A stretch of 64,000 bases of DNA from Clostridium aciditolerans (GCF_016316925.1 NZ_JAEEGB010000005.1:186001-250000); one strand, 5' to 3'; positions 1-9,582 are shown, counted from the stretch's first letter. Numbers and translations: made by a program. Notes: generated by a model not told the origin, from the letters alone.

Positions 1-1
1 A

Positions 2-1369
2 GTTATAGCACTACCGGTTATGATGAAAGATTTAAATCCAGGTATGGGAGTAGTTACATGGATTCTTATGGGTTATCTATTAGTACTTACTATACTTGTA
101 CCATCAATAGGCAGAGTTGCAGATATGGTGGGAAGAAAGAAATTGTATGTTAGTGGCTTTGCTATTTTTACTATAACTTCTTTTTTATGTTCTTTATCAC
201 ATACAGGAATGCAATTATTAATTTATAGATTAATTCAAGGTATTGGTGGTTCATTAATGGTGGCAAACAGTACTGCCATAGTTACAGATGCATTTCCAAA
301 AAAAGAATTAGGAAAAGCTCTTGGTATAAACAGTATGGCTATCAGTGTAGCTAATGTCATCGGACCTATTTTAGGTGGTTTCTTAGTTAACTTTGGTTGG
401 AGAAGCATATTCTATATAAATATTCCATTTGGAATTTTTGGAACCATATGGGCAGCAACTCAACTAAAAGAATTAACTTCATTACCTGAAAAACAAAAAT
501 TTGATTGGATGGGTACCTTTGTCTTTACTATTGGTATAATGTCAATGTTAATTTCTCTAACATTAGGTAGCTTATTAGGATGGTTAAATATTATAGTAAT
601 AGGTCTATTAATAGCTTCCATAGTCCTTATGGTGATATTCGTTAAAATTGAAAGAAAAGCAGAATACCCAATGATCGATTTAAGACTTTTAAATACCAGA
701 ATATTAGCTTTTGCAAATGCAAGTAATTTCTTTAATGGTGTAGCAAGAGGTGCTGTTACCTTCTTACTTGTATTTTATCTTCAGGGAATTAAAGCTATGG
801 ATCCAATTATTGCGGGAATGTACTTAACACCACTGGCTATTTCTATGGTAATTATTTCTCCAATAAGTGGAGCACTTTCAGATAAATATGGTTCAAGAAC
901 TTTAAGCTCCATAGGATTGATTATTTCTGCTATAGGACTTTTAGGATTTATGACTATAACTACAACTACCTCCATTACAATGCTTGTAATATACATGCTA
1001 ATTATGGGATTTGGTTCAGGACTTTTCTTTTCACCTAATACTAATGCAATTATGGGATCTGTACCAGCGGATAAAAGAGGTGTTGCTGCAGGCCTTAGAA
1101 CTATGTTAAATACCGGCGGAAGTGTAATAAGTATAGCACTTTCTATGGCTATAATATCTTCCAGTGTTACTCCCGAAGCAATGCAAGCTTTATTTGTAGG
1201 AACCCAAGTTGGTTCTCAAGGAATTGCAATAGGTAAATTTATTGGTGCTCTTAGATTAGCCTTTAGTATCTCCTTTGGTTTTAGTGTACTAGCTGCTATT
1301 TTATCTTATTTAAGAGGACCAGAGCCAAAGTGGGATACAGAATCAGAACCAGAATTAAAATTAGCATAG
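2..1369 (+). CDS. MFS drug efflux transporter, DHA2 (EmrB/QacA) type, 5' partial
   Basis: Proton-driven multidrug exporter of the inner membrane, as inferred for the DHA2 family. The reading frame is open to the window edge: codons from position 2 give VIALPVMMKDL before the first ATG at 20. This matches the end of TM1 in this family (the 'NVALPxI' motif), so the true start lies upstream. Visible signatures are MFS motif A (GRVADMVGRKK), the motif C region (GPILGGFLVNFGWRSIFYINIPFG) and many hydrophobic segments, about 13 of the expected 14. It ends EPELKLA. A hairpin follows. Substrate cannot be told from sequence. Family assignment is confident. Confidence 0.88.
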   Translation, partial: VIALPVMMKDLNPGMGVVTWILMGYLLVLTILVPSIGRVADMVGRKKLYVSGFAIFTITSFLCSLSHTGMQLLIYRLIQGIGGSLMVANSTAIVTDAFPKKELGKALGINSMAISVANVIGPILGGFLVNFGWRSIFYINIPFGIFGTIWAATQLKELTSLPEKQKFDWMGTFVFTIGIMSMLISLTLGSLLGWLNIIVIGLLIASIVLMVIFVKIERKAEYPMIDLRLLNTRILAFANASNFFNGVARGAVTFLLVFYLQGIKAMDPIIAGMYLTPLAISMVIISPISGALSDKYGSRTLSSIGLIISAIGLLGFMTITTTTSITMLVIYMLIMGFGSGLFFSPNTNAIMGSVPADKRGVAAGLRTMLNTGGSVISIALSMAIISSSVTPEAMQALFVGTQVGSQGIAIGKFIGALRLAFSISFGFSVLAAILSYLRGPEPKWDTESEPELKLA

Positions 1370-1384
1370 TAATTAAAAAAACTT

Positions 1385-1416
1385 AAGGCCGCTGCTATTT
1401 AAATTAGCGCGGCCTT
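1385..1416. terminator. Bidirectional terminator
   Basis: Inverted repeat AAGGCCGC / GCGGCCTT with an A-run on its left flank, which reads as a T7 run on the minus strand. It therefore best serves the minus-strand PTS genes ending at 1514, and may also end the MFS transcript. Confidence 0.7.
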
Positions 1417-1513
1417 CTTAAATTTGCTATAGATAGTCCCACACCTACTCCTTGTCCTTTTCTTACTTTATCAGCCAAAATCTATCAAACATATACAATA
1501 AAAATTTTAATAT

Positions 1514-2740
1514 CTAAAAAATAGATCTTATAAAATTAAATGTAATTGCTATAATTCCAAAGTCCGAATCCGCATAGCATGTTCTCATAAGTCCCATATG
1601 AGGCTTTAATATTGGCAATAAAAAAATAGGTATTATGGTAATAATTATTCCATGAATAAGAGATGATAATATGGCTCCTTTTCTACCTGAAACAGAATAT
1701 CCAAAAATCCCTGCTGTACCACCTGAAAATAAATGAGCAGTTATTGCAGGTACAACTATAGCTGTTTTAAGTTTCATTTGTATTAAAAATGTAATAATCC
1801 CTCCTACTAGGCTGCATATGAAACCGAGCATAACCGCATCTGGCTTGTACGTAAAAAATACAGCAGCATCCATGGCTGGCTTTGCATCAGGTATTAGTTT
1901 TTCAGCAATACCTTTAAAGGCGTATAGAATTTCGTCCGTCATCATTCTTACACCAAGAACTATTAAGTAAAAGGATACTGTAAAACTTATGCTGTATTTA
2001 AAGGCTATGTAAAGTTTGTTTGTTTCTCCAGTAAAGTCATTTAAAAAACCAGAATCTACATTTAATATTGCAAGAAGGTATATTATAAACATGCTTCCAG
2101 CCATAAGTACATTGCTATCTCTCATAAAGGATATTTTCTTTTTATCCTCATCCTTTTGATCTGTTCTTTTAAAAATCCCAGCAGCTAGTCCTCCAATAAC
2201 ACAAGCAAAGCTCCCAAAATGGGCAAGTCCAATATCTTCTCTCTTAGATATTTTCTTAATAAAAGGGGCAGTAATAAAGGGAACAATACTCATAAAAAAT
2301 CCTAAATAAATTCCTGAAAACAAAATGCTGGTTTTAGTAGTATTTTCATTTATAAGCATGGCCATCATACCAGCCATATAGAATATGTAGTATCCATTTA
2401 GAAAAATATATTTTATTCTAGTGAATTTTGAGATTAAAATATTAACACACATGGCTATAAGCATTATAAAAAATATATTCCTTCCACCGGAATTACCTAT
2501 TATGCTTACCATAGTTTCATTATTAGGAATGATATCAAATACATGTACTGATCTTCTTATAATAAGGCTGAGAACGCTTAATGTCTTAACAGCGGTATCT
2601 GAACCTAAAACTATTATACTGTATCCCATGCTTACTTTTACCACAGATACAGCTATGGTTTTAATATTTTTCCTTTGAACTAAAAGCCCCAGAATAACAA
2701 TAAATACCAAAAGTACATCACTTTTTATAAAAAGACTCAT
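1514..2740 (-). CDS. PTS EIIC component, ascorbate/galactitol (UlaA/SgaT) superfamily
   Basis: Membrane channel subunit of a sugar phosphotransferase system. The 408-residue protein is almost entirely hydrophobic, with about ten membrane segments. It opens with FIVILGLLVQRKNIKTIAVS, like the UlaA-type start 'GLxLQKK..', and carries the later GGTAGIFGYSVSGRKGA segment typical of this EIIC class. It begins 2 bases after the EIIB stop, and EIIB overlaps the regulator, so the three form one transcript with A and B domains supplied by the neighbours. It is somewhat shorter than E. coli UlaA (about 465). The substrate is not identifiable, and no catabolic enzyme is encoded nearby. Confidence 0.8.
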   Translation of the reverse strand: MSLFIKSDVLLVFIVILGLLVQRKNIKTIAVSVVKVSMGYSIIVLGSDTAVKTLSVLSLIIRRSVHVFDIIPNNETMVSIIGNSGGRNIFFIMLIAMCVNILISKFTRIKYIFLNGYYIFYMAGMMAMLINENTTKTSILFSGIYLGFFMSIVPFITAPFIKKISKREDIGLAHFGSFACVIGGLAAGIFKRTDQKDEDKKKISFMRDSNVLMAGSMFIIYLLAILNVDSGFLNDFTGETNKLYIAFKYSISFTVSFYLIVLGVRMMTDEILYAFKGIAEKLIPDAKPAMDAAVFFTYKPDAVMLGFICSLVGGIITFLIQMKLKTAIVVPAITAHLFSGGTAGIFGYSVSGRKGAILSSLIHGIIITIIPIFLLPILKPHMGLMRTCYADSDFGIIAITFNFIRSIF

Positions 2741-2742
2741 AT

Positions 2743-3021
2743 TTAGAAACCTCTACTCTTCAAAAAACTGTCTAGCTTATTTTTGAATTCTTCTTCATCT
2801 AAAATATCTTCAAGCTCTATTTTGTCTATATCTCTTTTATCTACATTAAAATTTATATCTTCTGAGCAAATATATAGATCTGGATTATAAAATTCAGCGG
2901 TAGTAATATCACATCTCATCACATTATATTTTATATTCTTATCTTTAAAATATTTTATTACATTAGATTCTATTATAAAGCTGCTTCCAAGTCCAAGACT
3001 GCATACTACAAGTATGTCCAT
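2743..3021 (-). CDS. PTS EIIB component (lactose/cellobiose-like fold)
   Basis: Small cytoplasmic phosphocarrier (92 residues) that passes phosphate from EIIA to the sugar bound by EIIC. The phospho-accepting cysteine is Cys7 in ILVVCSLGLGSS, the P-loop typical of ascorbate/cellobiose EIIB proteins. Its ATG overlaps the stop of the upstream regulator (TAATG), with GGGAGGG as ribosome binding site, implying translational coupling. The EIIC gene starts 2 bases downstream. The C-terminal half is acidic and lysine-rich. Confidence 0.85.
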   Translation of the reverse strand: MDILVVCSLGLGSSFIIESNVIKYFKDKNIKYNVMRCDITTAEFYNPDLYICSEDINFNVDKRDIDKIELEDILDEEEFKNKLDSFLKSRGF

Positions 3022-5129
3022 TATACGTTACCCTCCCTTGCTTTTAGGCATCTGTTAAAAATCAACTTCATAGCCTGACTGGCATTTTCACATTGAAGCA
3101 AGGCTTTTAAATTTTCTTTGTTAATAATTACGGATGTTATTTCTTCTAATGCCTTTAAATGATTTTTATTATCCTTAGATGCAAAAGCTATAATAAGTCT
3201 AACAGGATCATGTTTTTTGTGCCCGAAAATTAATGGCTCCTTTAATATAATAATAGAAAATCCTGTACCAATTGCCCCATCTTCTGGCCTTGCATGAGGA
3301 AGGGCTATACCATTAGATATAACTATATAAGGTCCATTTTTGCCTTTTTTATCTATGCACTTTACAAGACTATCTACATATCTTTCATTTACAATACCTT
3401 TATCTAAAAGTAATTTTCCAGCACAGCTTAATGCTTCTTGCGGTGATTCAAAGTTACCATTTGTTACAATAAGACTTTCTTCAAGCAAATCATATATATG
3501 AGGCACTTTTTCCCTTGTGTTTCCTGATAAATATTCACCTAGTTCTTCCATAAGCTTATCCTTATTTTTCACTATAGTATTTCTCTCTACTATCTCTATT
3601 ATTTTTTCTAGATCCTCTTCTTTTCTTGTAACCTTAGGATTAAATATCTTTGAAAGCTTAAGTTTATCTTCATCATTTAATAAAGGATTTACAACAATAA
3701 TAGGGACATTTGCTTCTTTCATAGCTATAGTGCTTATAACATAGTCTATATCAAAGGTATTTCGAGAAATAAATTCATTATAGGAAAGTATATCTGTAAT
3801 CTCTATATCCTCATAACTATTTTTAAGTTTACTGGCCAAAAGCTTTGATGTGCCAATTCCTGTAGAACATACTACTATAATTCTTTTTTTTGCAGCAAAG
3901 CTTTTATTCATTTTTTCCACAGCAGCTCCAAAATGCAGGCATATGTATGATATTTCATCTTCTGTAAGCTCTATATTAAATTCTTCTTCCACACATCTAC
4001 ACACATTAACTGTAGAATTAAATATGGATGAATAATGTTTTTTTATATCTTCTTTAAGGCTGTTTTTGATAAATATATTGTATTTCATTCTATTTACAGT
4101 AGGCATAAGATGAACAAACAATCCATTAATAATCTCCTCATGATTATTAAACTTAATTAATGTTTCCTTTTCGAACTGCTCTACCATCCTACGAGTACAA
4201 TTTATAAGCTTGTTTCTTTCATTTGCACTATCAAAAATATCATTTTCAAGGAATTTCATAGGATTTGCACCTAAAAAGTGCATTGTAAGCCAAACAACTT
4301 CTGTTTTTGATACTGATAAATTGAAATTCTTAGAAAGCTCCTTGCAATATTTTTTAGCCTCTTCATATTCAAAGGTTTCAGATAGATAATCTATTTTTTC
4401 GCATTCCATATCCACTAAGAATCCCTGCTGAATTCTTTTTATCATTATGCAAGTATTTATAACTATATTGTAAAAGGCTACGTCTGAAAATGTTATTTTT
4501 CTTCCCAATAAAAAATCCTTTAAAAGCTCCCATATGTGCTTTATATTTATACCATAAAAATAATTTTTTATAATTAAATCATCTATATTTTTAGGAATTA
4601 ACAATCCCTGTATTTTCGAATAATCATAATTTTCTAGTATAATATCATATATAATTCTTCTCTTTGATATTTCATTACCAACTAGGTAAATACCTTTATT
4701 TCTCTTTTTTACAAGCTCAATATTTCTCTCTTTAAGATATTCTTCAGCTTCTCCTAGATATTTAGATATAGTAACCTTACTACTACCTATAAAATCTGAA
4801 AGCTCCTGTAGTGTTTTAGAATAATGGCTTTTTAAAAGATATAAGATAAGCCTATTTTTATTGCTAAAACCTAAGTAATTTTTATAAATAGACTCTTTTC
4901 GGGCAATCATATCTAGTTGATTTTCCGTTAAATAGATTTTGATGCCTAAACTATACTTCCGTTGAATCTTCGGCATATTGTGCTTTTTGAGAACATACTC
5001 AATGTTATCTACTGCATATCTTACCATTCTCTCACTAAAACCTATCTTTTTTGAAATATCCTTAACTGTTAAAAAATCATCTACATGTACCAAATATTTT
5101 AGTATTTCATATTCTACATCCTTTATCAC
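3021..5129 (-). CDS. BglG/ManR-type transcriptional activator with HTH, two PRD, EIIB and EIIA domains
   Basis: PTS-controlled regulator of the LicR/MtlR/ManR class. In order: N-terminal winged HTH, second HTH near residue 100 (LQELSDFIGSSKVTISKYLG), PRD1 and PRD2 (conserved histidines in MHFLGAN and LHFGAAVEK), an EIIB domain with cysteine near residue 420 (IIVVCSTGIGTSK), and a C-terminal EIIA domain with histidine near 611 (IALPHARPEDGA). A longer frame reaches 5192, but that ATG has no ribosome site. The GTG at 5129 follows AGGTGA and starts the HTH properly, giving 702 residues. It probably activates its own downstream EIIB-EIIC genes, and its EIIA domain may also serve the transporter, since no separate EIIA is present. 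Confidence 0.85.
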   Translation of the reverse strand: MIKDVEYEILKYLVHVDDFLTVKDISKKIGFSERMVRYAVDNIEYVLKKHNMPKIQRKYSLGIKIYLTENQLDMIARKESIYKNYLGFSNKNRLILYLLKSHYSKTLQELSDFIGSSKVTISKYLGEAEEYLKERNIELVKKRNKGIYLVGNEISKRRIIYDIILENYDYSKIQGLLIPKNIDDLIIKNYFYGINIKHIWELLKDFLLGRKITFSDVAFYNIVINTCIMIKRIQQGFLVDMECEKIDYLSETFEYEEAKKYCKELSKNFNLSVSKTEVVWLTMHFLGANPMKFLENDIFDSANERNKLINCTRRMVEQFEKETLIKFNNHEEIINGLFVHLMPTVNRMKYNIFIKNSLKEDIKKHYSSIFNSTVNVCRCVEEEFNIELTEDEISYICLHFGAAVEKMNKSFAAKKRIIVVCSTGIGTSKLLASKLKNSYEDIEITDILSYNEFISRNTFDIDYVISTIAMKEANVPIIVVNPLLNDEDKLKLSKIFNPKVTRKEEDLEKIIEIVERNTIVKNKDKLMEELGEYLSGNTREKVPHIYDLLEESLIVTNGNFESPQEALSCAGKLLLDKGIVNERYVDSLVKCIDKKGKNGPYIVISNGIALPHARPEDGAIGTGFSIIILKEPLIFGHKKHDPVRLIIAFASKDNKNHLKALEEITSVIINKENLKALLQCENASQAMKLIFNRCLKAREGNV

Positions 5130-5237
5130 ACTATCACCTACTATTCTAATTATACAATATTTTTCAAAACTAAACACTAATTTAGCCTGCATATATGTCG
5201 AAGTTGAACAAAGTATGTAATATTTAGTAATAGTTTA

Positions 5238-5389
5238 TATCAAGTGATTCTTAGGTTCAGATGGAGTTTGCTTATAAGGATGACTTTCTCCATCTGAACC
5301 TTAGAAGAACTTATCCAGGCGCGTAGCGGTGCTTATCCCCCACTTTGATAGAAGATGGGGGTGTTAGCAATGGTAGCGATCGGATAAAT
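5238..5389. repeat. Intergenic structured repeat, family R1, copy 1
   Basis: 152-bp element almost identical over most of its length to 32772-32990. It opens with a 19-bp imperfect stem (TTCTTAGGTTCAGATGGAG pairs with CTCCATCTGAACCTTAGAA, one mismatch). A second stem follows, formed by GCTTATCCCCC with GGGGG(T)GTTAGC, and the element ends GCGATCGGATAAAT. There is no open reading frame. It lies between the PTS regulator start and the ABC operon terminator. It could be a non-autonomous mobile element or a structured RNA. Confidence 0.8.
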
Positions 5390-5395
5390 AAAAAA

Positions 5396-5435
5396 ACAGA
5401 TTGCTGCTATATTAAGAATTATAGCAGCAATCTGT
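5396..5435 (-). terminator. Rho-independent terminator of the ABC importer operon
   Basis: Perfect 15-bp arms, ACAGATTGCTGCTAT and its complement, around a 10-base loop. A seven-base A-run on the left reads as a T-run on the minus strand, directly after the ATPase gene stop at 5452. Confidence 0.9.
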
Positions 5436-5451
5436 TCGTCGAAATATATAG

Positions 5452-6531
5452 TTATTTTTTATTTGGGATTATATGAAGGCTATTTGGATCTATATCCAAA
5501 TAAGCATTTTCATCTTCGTTGTAAACTTTTTTATTTGATGGATTGTAATCTAAAACTGTTACCTTTGTACTACCATGTTTAACTACATAATCCTGATATG
5601 CTCCCATAAATACAGATGAAAGAACTTGCACCTTTACATTTCCTGTATCTGAAAGCTTGATTGCTTCAGGTCGTATTACAACTTTAACTTTGTCCTTTGC
5701 CTTTACCTTTGCCTCTGTCTTTACGTTAAATATAGCATCAAATAATTCTATAACAACTCCATTTGAGTTAACTTCTTTGACTTCAGCATCAAATATGTTT
5801 GCAACTCCTATAAAATCTGCAACAAACTCTGATGCAGGTTTTTTATAAATTTCCTGTGGAGTTCCTATCTGTTCTATAATACCTTTATTCATTATAATAA
5901 CTCTGTCTGACATGCTCATAGCCTCAGCCTGATCATGAGTTACATATACGCTAGTAATTCCTATCTTCTTCTGTATTTTTCTTATCTCTGTTCTCATATA
6001 TACTCTAAGCTTTGCATCTAAGTTTGAAAGAGGTTCATCAAACAGAAGCACCGCTGGCTGCATAACAAGTGCTCTAGCTAGAGCAACCCTTTGCTGCTGA
6101 CCACCTGAAAGTTGATTTGGTGCTCTTTTTGCTAATCCTTCAAGTCCTACTAGACTCAAAATATTTTCTACATTTCTTTTAATATCTGCTTCTGGAAGCT
6201 TCTTTATTTTAAGCCCATAAGCCACATTATCAAAGATATTTAGATGTGGAAACAGCGCATAAGTTTGGAAAACCATAGCTGTATCTCTTTTGTCTGGTGT
6301 CAAGCTGTTTACCCTTTCCTCACCTATGTATATATCTCCACTTGTAGGTACTTCAAAGCCTGCTATCATTCTCAAGGTAGTAGTTTTACCACAGCCTGAA
6401 GGTCCTAACAGTGTTACAAATTCACCTGGTTCTATATCTATGGATATATTATCTACAGCTGTGAAAGTTTTTTTATCGTCACCTCTATATATTTTAACTA
6501 TATTTTTTAATTTAACATATTTTGAACTCAT
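5452..6531 (-). CDS. ABC transporter ATP-binding protein (PotA/FbpC-like)
   Basis: ATPase subunit of the importer encoded with the two upstream genes. Walker A GPSGCGKTT lies near residue 43, the signature LSGGQQQR near 141, Walker B VLLFDEP just after it, and the switch histidine in VYVTHDQAEA. A C-terminal TOBE domain (about residues 280-359) is typical of the ferric, polyamine and phosphonate classes. It starts 10 bases after the permease stop, as expected for a single operon, and is followed by a strong terminator. Confidence 0.92.
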   Translation of the reverse strand: MSSKYVKLKNIVKIYRGDDKKTFTAVDNISIDIEPGEFVTLLGPSGCGKTTTLRMIAGFEVPTSGDIYIGEERVNSLTPDKRDTAMVFQTYALFPHLNIFDNVAYGLKIKKLPEADIKRNVENILSLVGLEGLAKRAPNQLSGGQQQRVALARALVMQPAVLLFDEPLSNLDAKLRVYMRTEIRKIQKKIGITSVYVTHDQAEAMSMSDRVIIMNKGIIEQIGTPQEIYKKPASEFVADFIGVANIFDAEVKEVNSNGVVIELFDAIFNVKTEAKVKAKDKVKVVIRPEAIKLSDTGNVKVQVLSSVFMGAYQDYVVKHGSTKVTVLDYNPSNKKVYNEDENAYLDIDPNSLHIIPNKK

Positions 6532-6541
6532 GCTAACCCTC

Positions 6542-8224
6542 CTATGCTTCTCTTGTTGAAGTAGTTATTCCAATTTTGCTAAGTAAGAACTTCATTACTC
6601 CTACAACTACAAGTACTATAACTATAAGTATTGTAGAATATCCTGCTGCAACCCCTAACCTTCCTACATCAACCTGAGACATAATTGTTACAGTTAAAAG
6701 GTTATACTGAGCAGACACAAGGAATATAACTGCACTTACAGCAGTCATGCTTCTTACAAAACTGTATACAAGACCACTAAAGAATGCTGATTTTATAAGA
6801 GGTATTGTAACTGAAGTAAAGACTTTGAATGAATTAGCTCCTAGGTCTTGTGCTGCTTCTTCAATAGCAGGATCAATTTGCTGAAGTGATGCAACACCGG
6901 ATCTTATTCCTACTGGCATACTTCTAAATACAAAAGCCAAAATTATTATAATGGAAGTTCCAGTTAAAATAAGAGGCTCTTTATTATATGCAAGTATATA
7001 CCCCATACCTATAGCTGTACCTGGTACTGCCATAGAAAGCATAGATATAAATTCTACTGCTCTTCTTCCTAAAAATTTCTTTCTTACTATTAAGAAGGCT
7101 ATTACCATACCTAAAACCCCTGTTATAGGCATTGAAATTAACGAAAGAATAGTTGTGTCTATTATTGGTTTTAATCCTAATCCCATAATGTAATTGTAAT
7201 GTTTCAAAGTCGGAGTATAGTCTATACCCCAAAGGTTAACAAAGGAACCATAAGGTATTAATATATATAATATCATTATAAATACGCAGATAAGTAGACA
7301 AGCTATCTGTACAGGAATGATTATAGATTTTTCTGTTATATAGTCTCTCTGTCTTGAAGGCTTTCCTGTCACAGTTACATAAGATTTATTTCCTACCCAA
7401 TATTTTTGAAGTACAAACATTACAATAGATATGGTAAGAAGTATAGTAGCTAATGCTGTACCGCCCTTTAGATCGTAATTACCCATAGCTTGAAGGTAGG
7501 TTTTAGCTGCTAGTGTAGTAAAATTGCCACCTATAACCATAGCATTTCCAAAGTCTGCTACACTCTGTATAAATACAAGTAAAAATGCATTTGCTATTCC
7601 TGGCTTTACTAATGGAAGTACTACTGTTCTAAATATATAACCTCTTGTTGCTCCTAGATTCCTTGCTGCTTCTTCATAGGAAGGATCTATTTGATGCAGT
7701 AATCCTGCCAGTACAAGATATGCTACTGGGAAAAAGGTTAATATTTGAACTATAGCAAGTCCCCAAAATCCATATACGTTAGCATCTTTGATATGTAATA
7801 AATTATAAGTTACAAATCCCCTTTGTCCAAAAAGCATTATAAAAGACATTGCTAGTGCAAAAGGAGGGGATACTATCGGTAAAATAGTAAGTATATTAAA
7901 TAATTTCTTAAATTTTATGTTTATATATGCATCAGCATAAGCAAATAAAAAGCCTATAACTGTTGATATCAAACTTACAAAAATTCCAAGTATCAATGTA
8001 TTTCCAAGTACTTTTCTTGTCTCTGTTTGAGATAACACTTCTTTATAATATTTAAGCGTAATTGAACCGTCCTGAGTTAAGAAACTTTCCTTAAACACGT
8101 CATATAATGGCCATACTATAAAAATTAAAAGTGATAAAATAACTAAAATTATGGTTGATAAAAGTATTGGATCTCTAAATATCTTTTTTGCATCGTCTAG
8201 TTCTGTTCTAAAGCTATTTTTCAT
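6542..8224 (-). CDS. ABC transporter permease with two fused BPD domains (FbpB-like)
   Basis: 560-residue membrane protein containing two binding-protein-dependent permease halves, each with the EAA loop that docks the ATPase (EEAARNLGATRGYIFRTVVLPLVKPG and EEAAQDLGANSFKVFTSVTIPLI). About twelve membrane segments are visible. The fused architecture is that of FbpB/AfuB ferric and 2-aminoethylphosphonate permeases. The start is the ATG at 8224 with AGGTGATAGT upstream. It is separated from the binding-protein gene by a tandem hairpin repeat, which may lower expression relative to the binding protein. Confidence 0.92.
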   Translation of the reverse strand: MKNSFRTELDDAKKIFRDPILLSTIILVILSLLIFIVWPLYDVFKESFLTQDGSITLKYYKEVLSQTETRKVLGNTLILGIFVSLISTVIGFLFAYADAYINIKFKKLFNILTILPIVSPPFALAMSFIMLFGQRGFVTYNLLHIKDANVYGFWGLAIVQILTFFPVAYLVLAGLLHQIDPSYEEAARNLGATRGYIFRTVVLPLVKPGIANAFLLVFIQSVADFGNAMVIGGNFTTLAAKTYLQAMGNYDLKGGTALATILLTISIVMFVLQKYWVGNKSYVTVTGKPSRQRDYITEKSIIIPVQIACLLICVFIMILYILIPYGSFVNLWGIDYTPTLKHYNYIMGLGLKPIIDTTILSLISMPITGVLGMVIAFLIVRKKFLGRRAVEFISMLSMAVPGTAIGMGYILAYNKEPLILTGTSIIIILAFVFRSMPVGIRSGVASLQQIDPAIEEAAQDLGANSFKVFTSVTIPLIKSAFFSGLVYSFVRSMTAVSAVIFLVSAQYNLLTVTIMSQVDVGRLGVAAGYSTILIVIVLVVVGVMKFLLSKIGITTSTREA

Positions 8225-8252
8225 ACTATCACCTCTTTATTTAGATGAACTT

Positions 8253-8368
8253 TTGGTATGGGGGTTGTCTACAATCCGGGGCTTTGCCCGTTAAATGCCA
8301 TTTAGGCATTTGTCTACGACCCTGGGCTTCGCCCGTTAAATGCCATTTAGGCATTTAACCCATACCAA
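8253..8368. repeat. Tandem 45-bp hairpin repeat enclosed in an inverted repeat
   Basis: Outer arms TTGGTATGGG and CCCATACCAA enclose two tandem copies (starting 8266 and 8311, about 45 bp each). Each copy contains GGGCTTYGCCC and AAATGCCATTTAGGCATTT hairpins. The copies differ at only four positions or so. The element fills the gap between the binding-protein and permease genes. Its position resembles the REP elements of enteric malE-malF, which stabilise the upstream mRNA. Confidence 0.85.
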
Positions 8369-8387
8369 TTTTATAACTGCCTCTTTA

Positions 8388-9425
8388 TTACTTTATTGCA
8401 TTGTTCCATTTTTCTATTAATTCATTCTTGTGGCTTCCTGCCCATTCAAGCTTATAATCTATAAGTTTTGCATCTTTTAATTCTTCAACTTGTTTTGGTG
8501 CAGTTGCTTGTGGATTTGTTAGGAACTGATATGAGCCTACAGTTTGTCCAAGCTCTTGTGCCTTCTTAGTTAAACACCAATCAACGAATTTTTTAGCAGC
8601 TTCTTGATTTGGACCACCTTTTATAATACCTACAGCCCCAATTTCATATCCTGTTCCCTCTTTTGGTGCAGATATTACTATATCTTTCATTCCTTCTTCT
8701 CTATATTTTATAGCGTCATGAAGGAAAGTGATTCCAATCATTGCTTCTCCTTGACCAACCATTCTTCCAGGAGCTGTTCCTGATTTTTGGTATGATTTAA
8801 CTTGTCCATTTAATTTTTTCATGTAATCCATAGCTTTTTCTTCGCCCATTATTTGAACCATTGTTGCAAGGAAAGTATATGCTGTTCCTGATGAACCTGG
8901 ATTTGCAAGTACAATTTGTCCTTTAAATTCAGGTTTTAACAACTCCTCCCAACTTGTTGGCATTTGTACTCCTTTTTCTTTAAGCAACTTTTGATTTCCT
9001 ACAAGTCCTAAATAACCTTTATAAATTCCTGTCCAATATCCATCTTTATCCTTAAACTGATCTGGTATGTCTTTTGCATTTGGTGATACATACTTTTCAA
9101 GAAGTCCCTCTTTTTGTGCTTGTACAAAACCATCTGCCGGTCCTCCAAACCATACAGAAGCCTTTGGATTTTCTTTTTCTGCCTTTATTCTACCCATTAT
9201 TTCACCAGAACTCATTCTAACTGCTTCCACTTTAATTCCAGTTTCACTTTGGAATTGTTTTGCTGCTGCTACCATATGGTCTTCCATAAGTCCACAGTAA
9301 ACTGTTACCTTTTCATCTTTTGCTTTATTTGTAGCTTGTGTATTTTTAGATCCACAGCCTGCAAATAAAGTTACAGTTAAAGTTGTAGCTATAATCATAG
9401 AAAATGCTTTTTTAAACTTTAGCAT
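8388..9425 (-). CDS. ABC transporter substrate-binding lipoprotein (FbpA/AfuA, iron or phosphonate type)
   Basis: 345-residue exported binding protein. The N-terminus MLKFKKAFSMIIATTLTVTLFAGCGSK is a lipoprotein signal with lipobox LFAGC. The mature part begins VTVYCGLMEDHMVAAAKQF, the hallmark of the periplasmic-binding family that includes FbpA (Fe3+), AfuA (sugar phosphates) and PhnS (aminoethylphosphonate). A region PASVWFGGPADGF-like (here ASVWFGGPADGFVQA) contacts the ligand in that family. The iron-ligating tyrosine pair is not obvious, so ligand is open. First gene of the operon; GAGGAGG ribosome site. Confidence 0.88.
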   Translation of the reverse strand: MLKFKKAFSMIIATTLTVTLFAGCGSKNTQATNKAKDEKVTVYCGLMEDHMVAAAKQFQSETGIKVEAVRMSSGEIMGRIKAEKENPKASVWFGGPADGFVQAQKEGLLEKYVSPNAKDIPDQFKDKDGYWTGIYKGYLGLVGNQKLLKEKGVQMPTSWEELLKPEFKGQIVLANPGSSGTAYTFLATMVQIMGEEKAMDYMKKLNGQVKSYQKSGTAPGRMVGQGEAMIGITFLHDAIKYREEGMKDIVISAPKEGTGYEIGAVGIIKGGPNQEAAKKFVDWCLTKKAQELGQTVGSYQFLTNPQATAPKQVEELKDAKLIDYKLEWAGSHKNELIEKWNNAIK

Positions 9426-9455
9426 AATTTATTCCTCCTCTTAAGCTTTGGCTTT

Positions 9456-9464
9456 ATTGTAACA
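9456..9464 (-). promoter_or_regulatory. Extended -10 promoter for the ABC importer operon
   Basis: On the minus strand TGTTACAAT fits the TGn-TACAAT extended -10, 31 bases before the binding-protein start. No good -35 box is visible. Confidence 0.5.
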
Positions 9465-9582
9465 TAGCTTTATGCGACAAAAATTTTAACTTTTGTAAAA
9501 GTAAATTTGCAAAATTTATGTTTATTGATATCCTTTTCTAAATCATCATCATATTACACACAATGGAATTTTGTTAAATTAA

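Noticed and set aside
5130..5192. Upstream ATG start for the PTS regulator
   Set aside because: No ribosome site and extra residues before the HTH; GTG 5129 follows AGGTGA.
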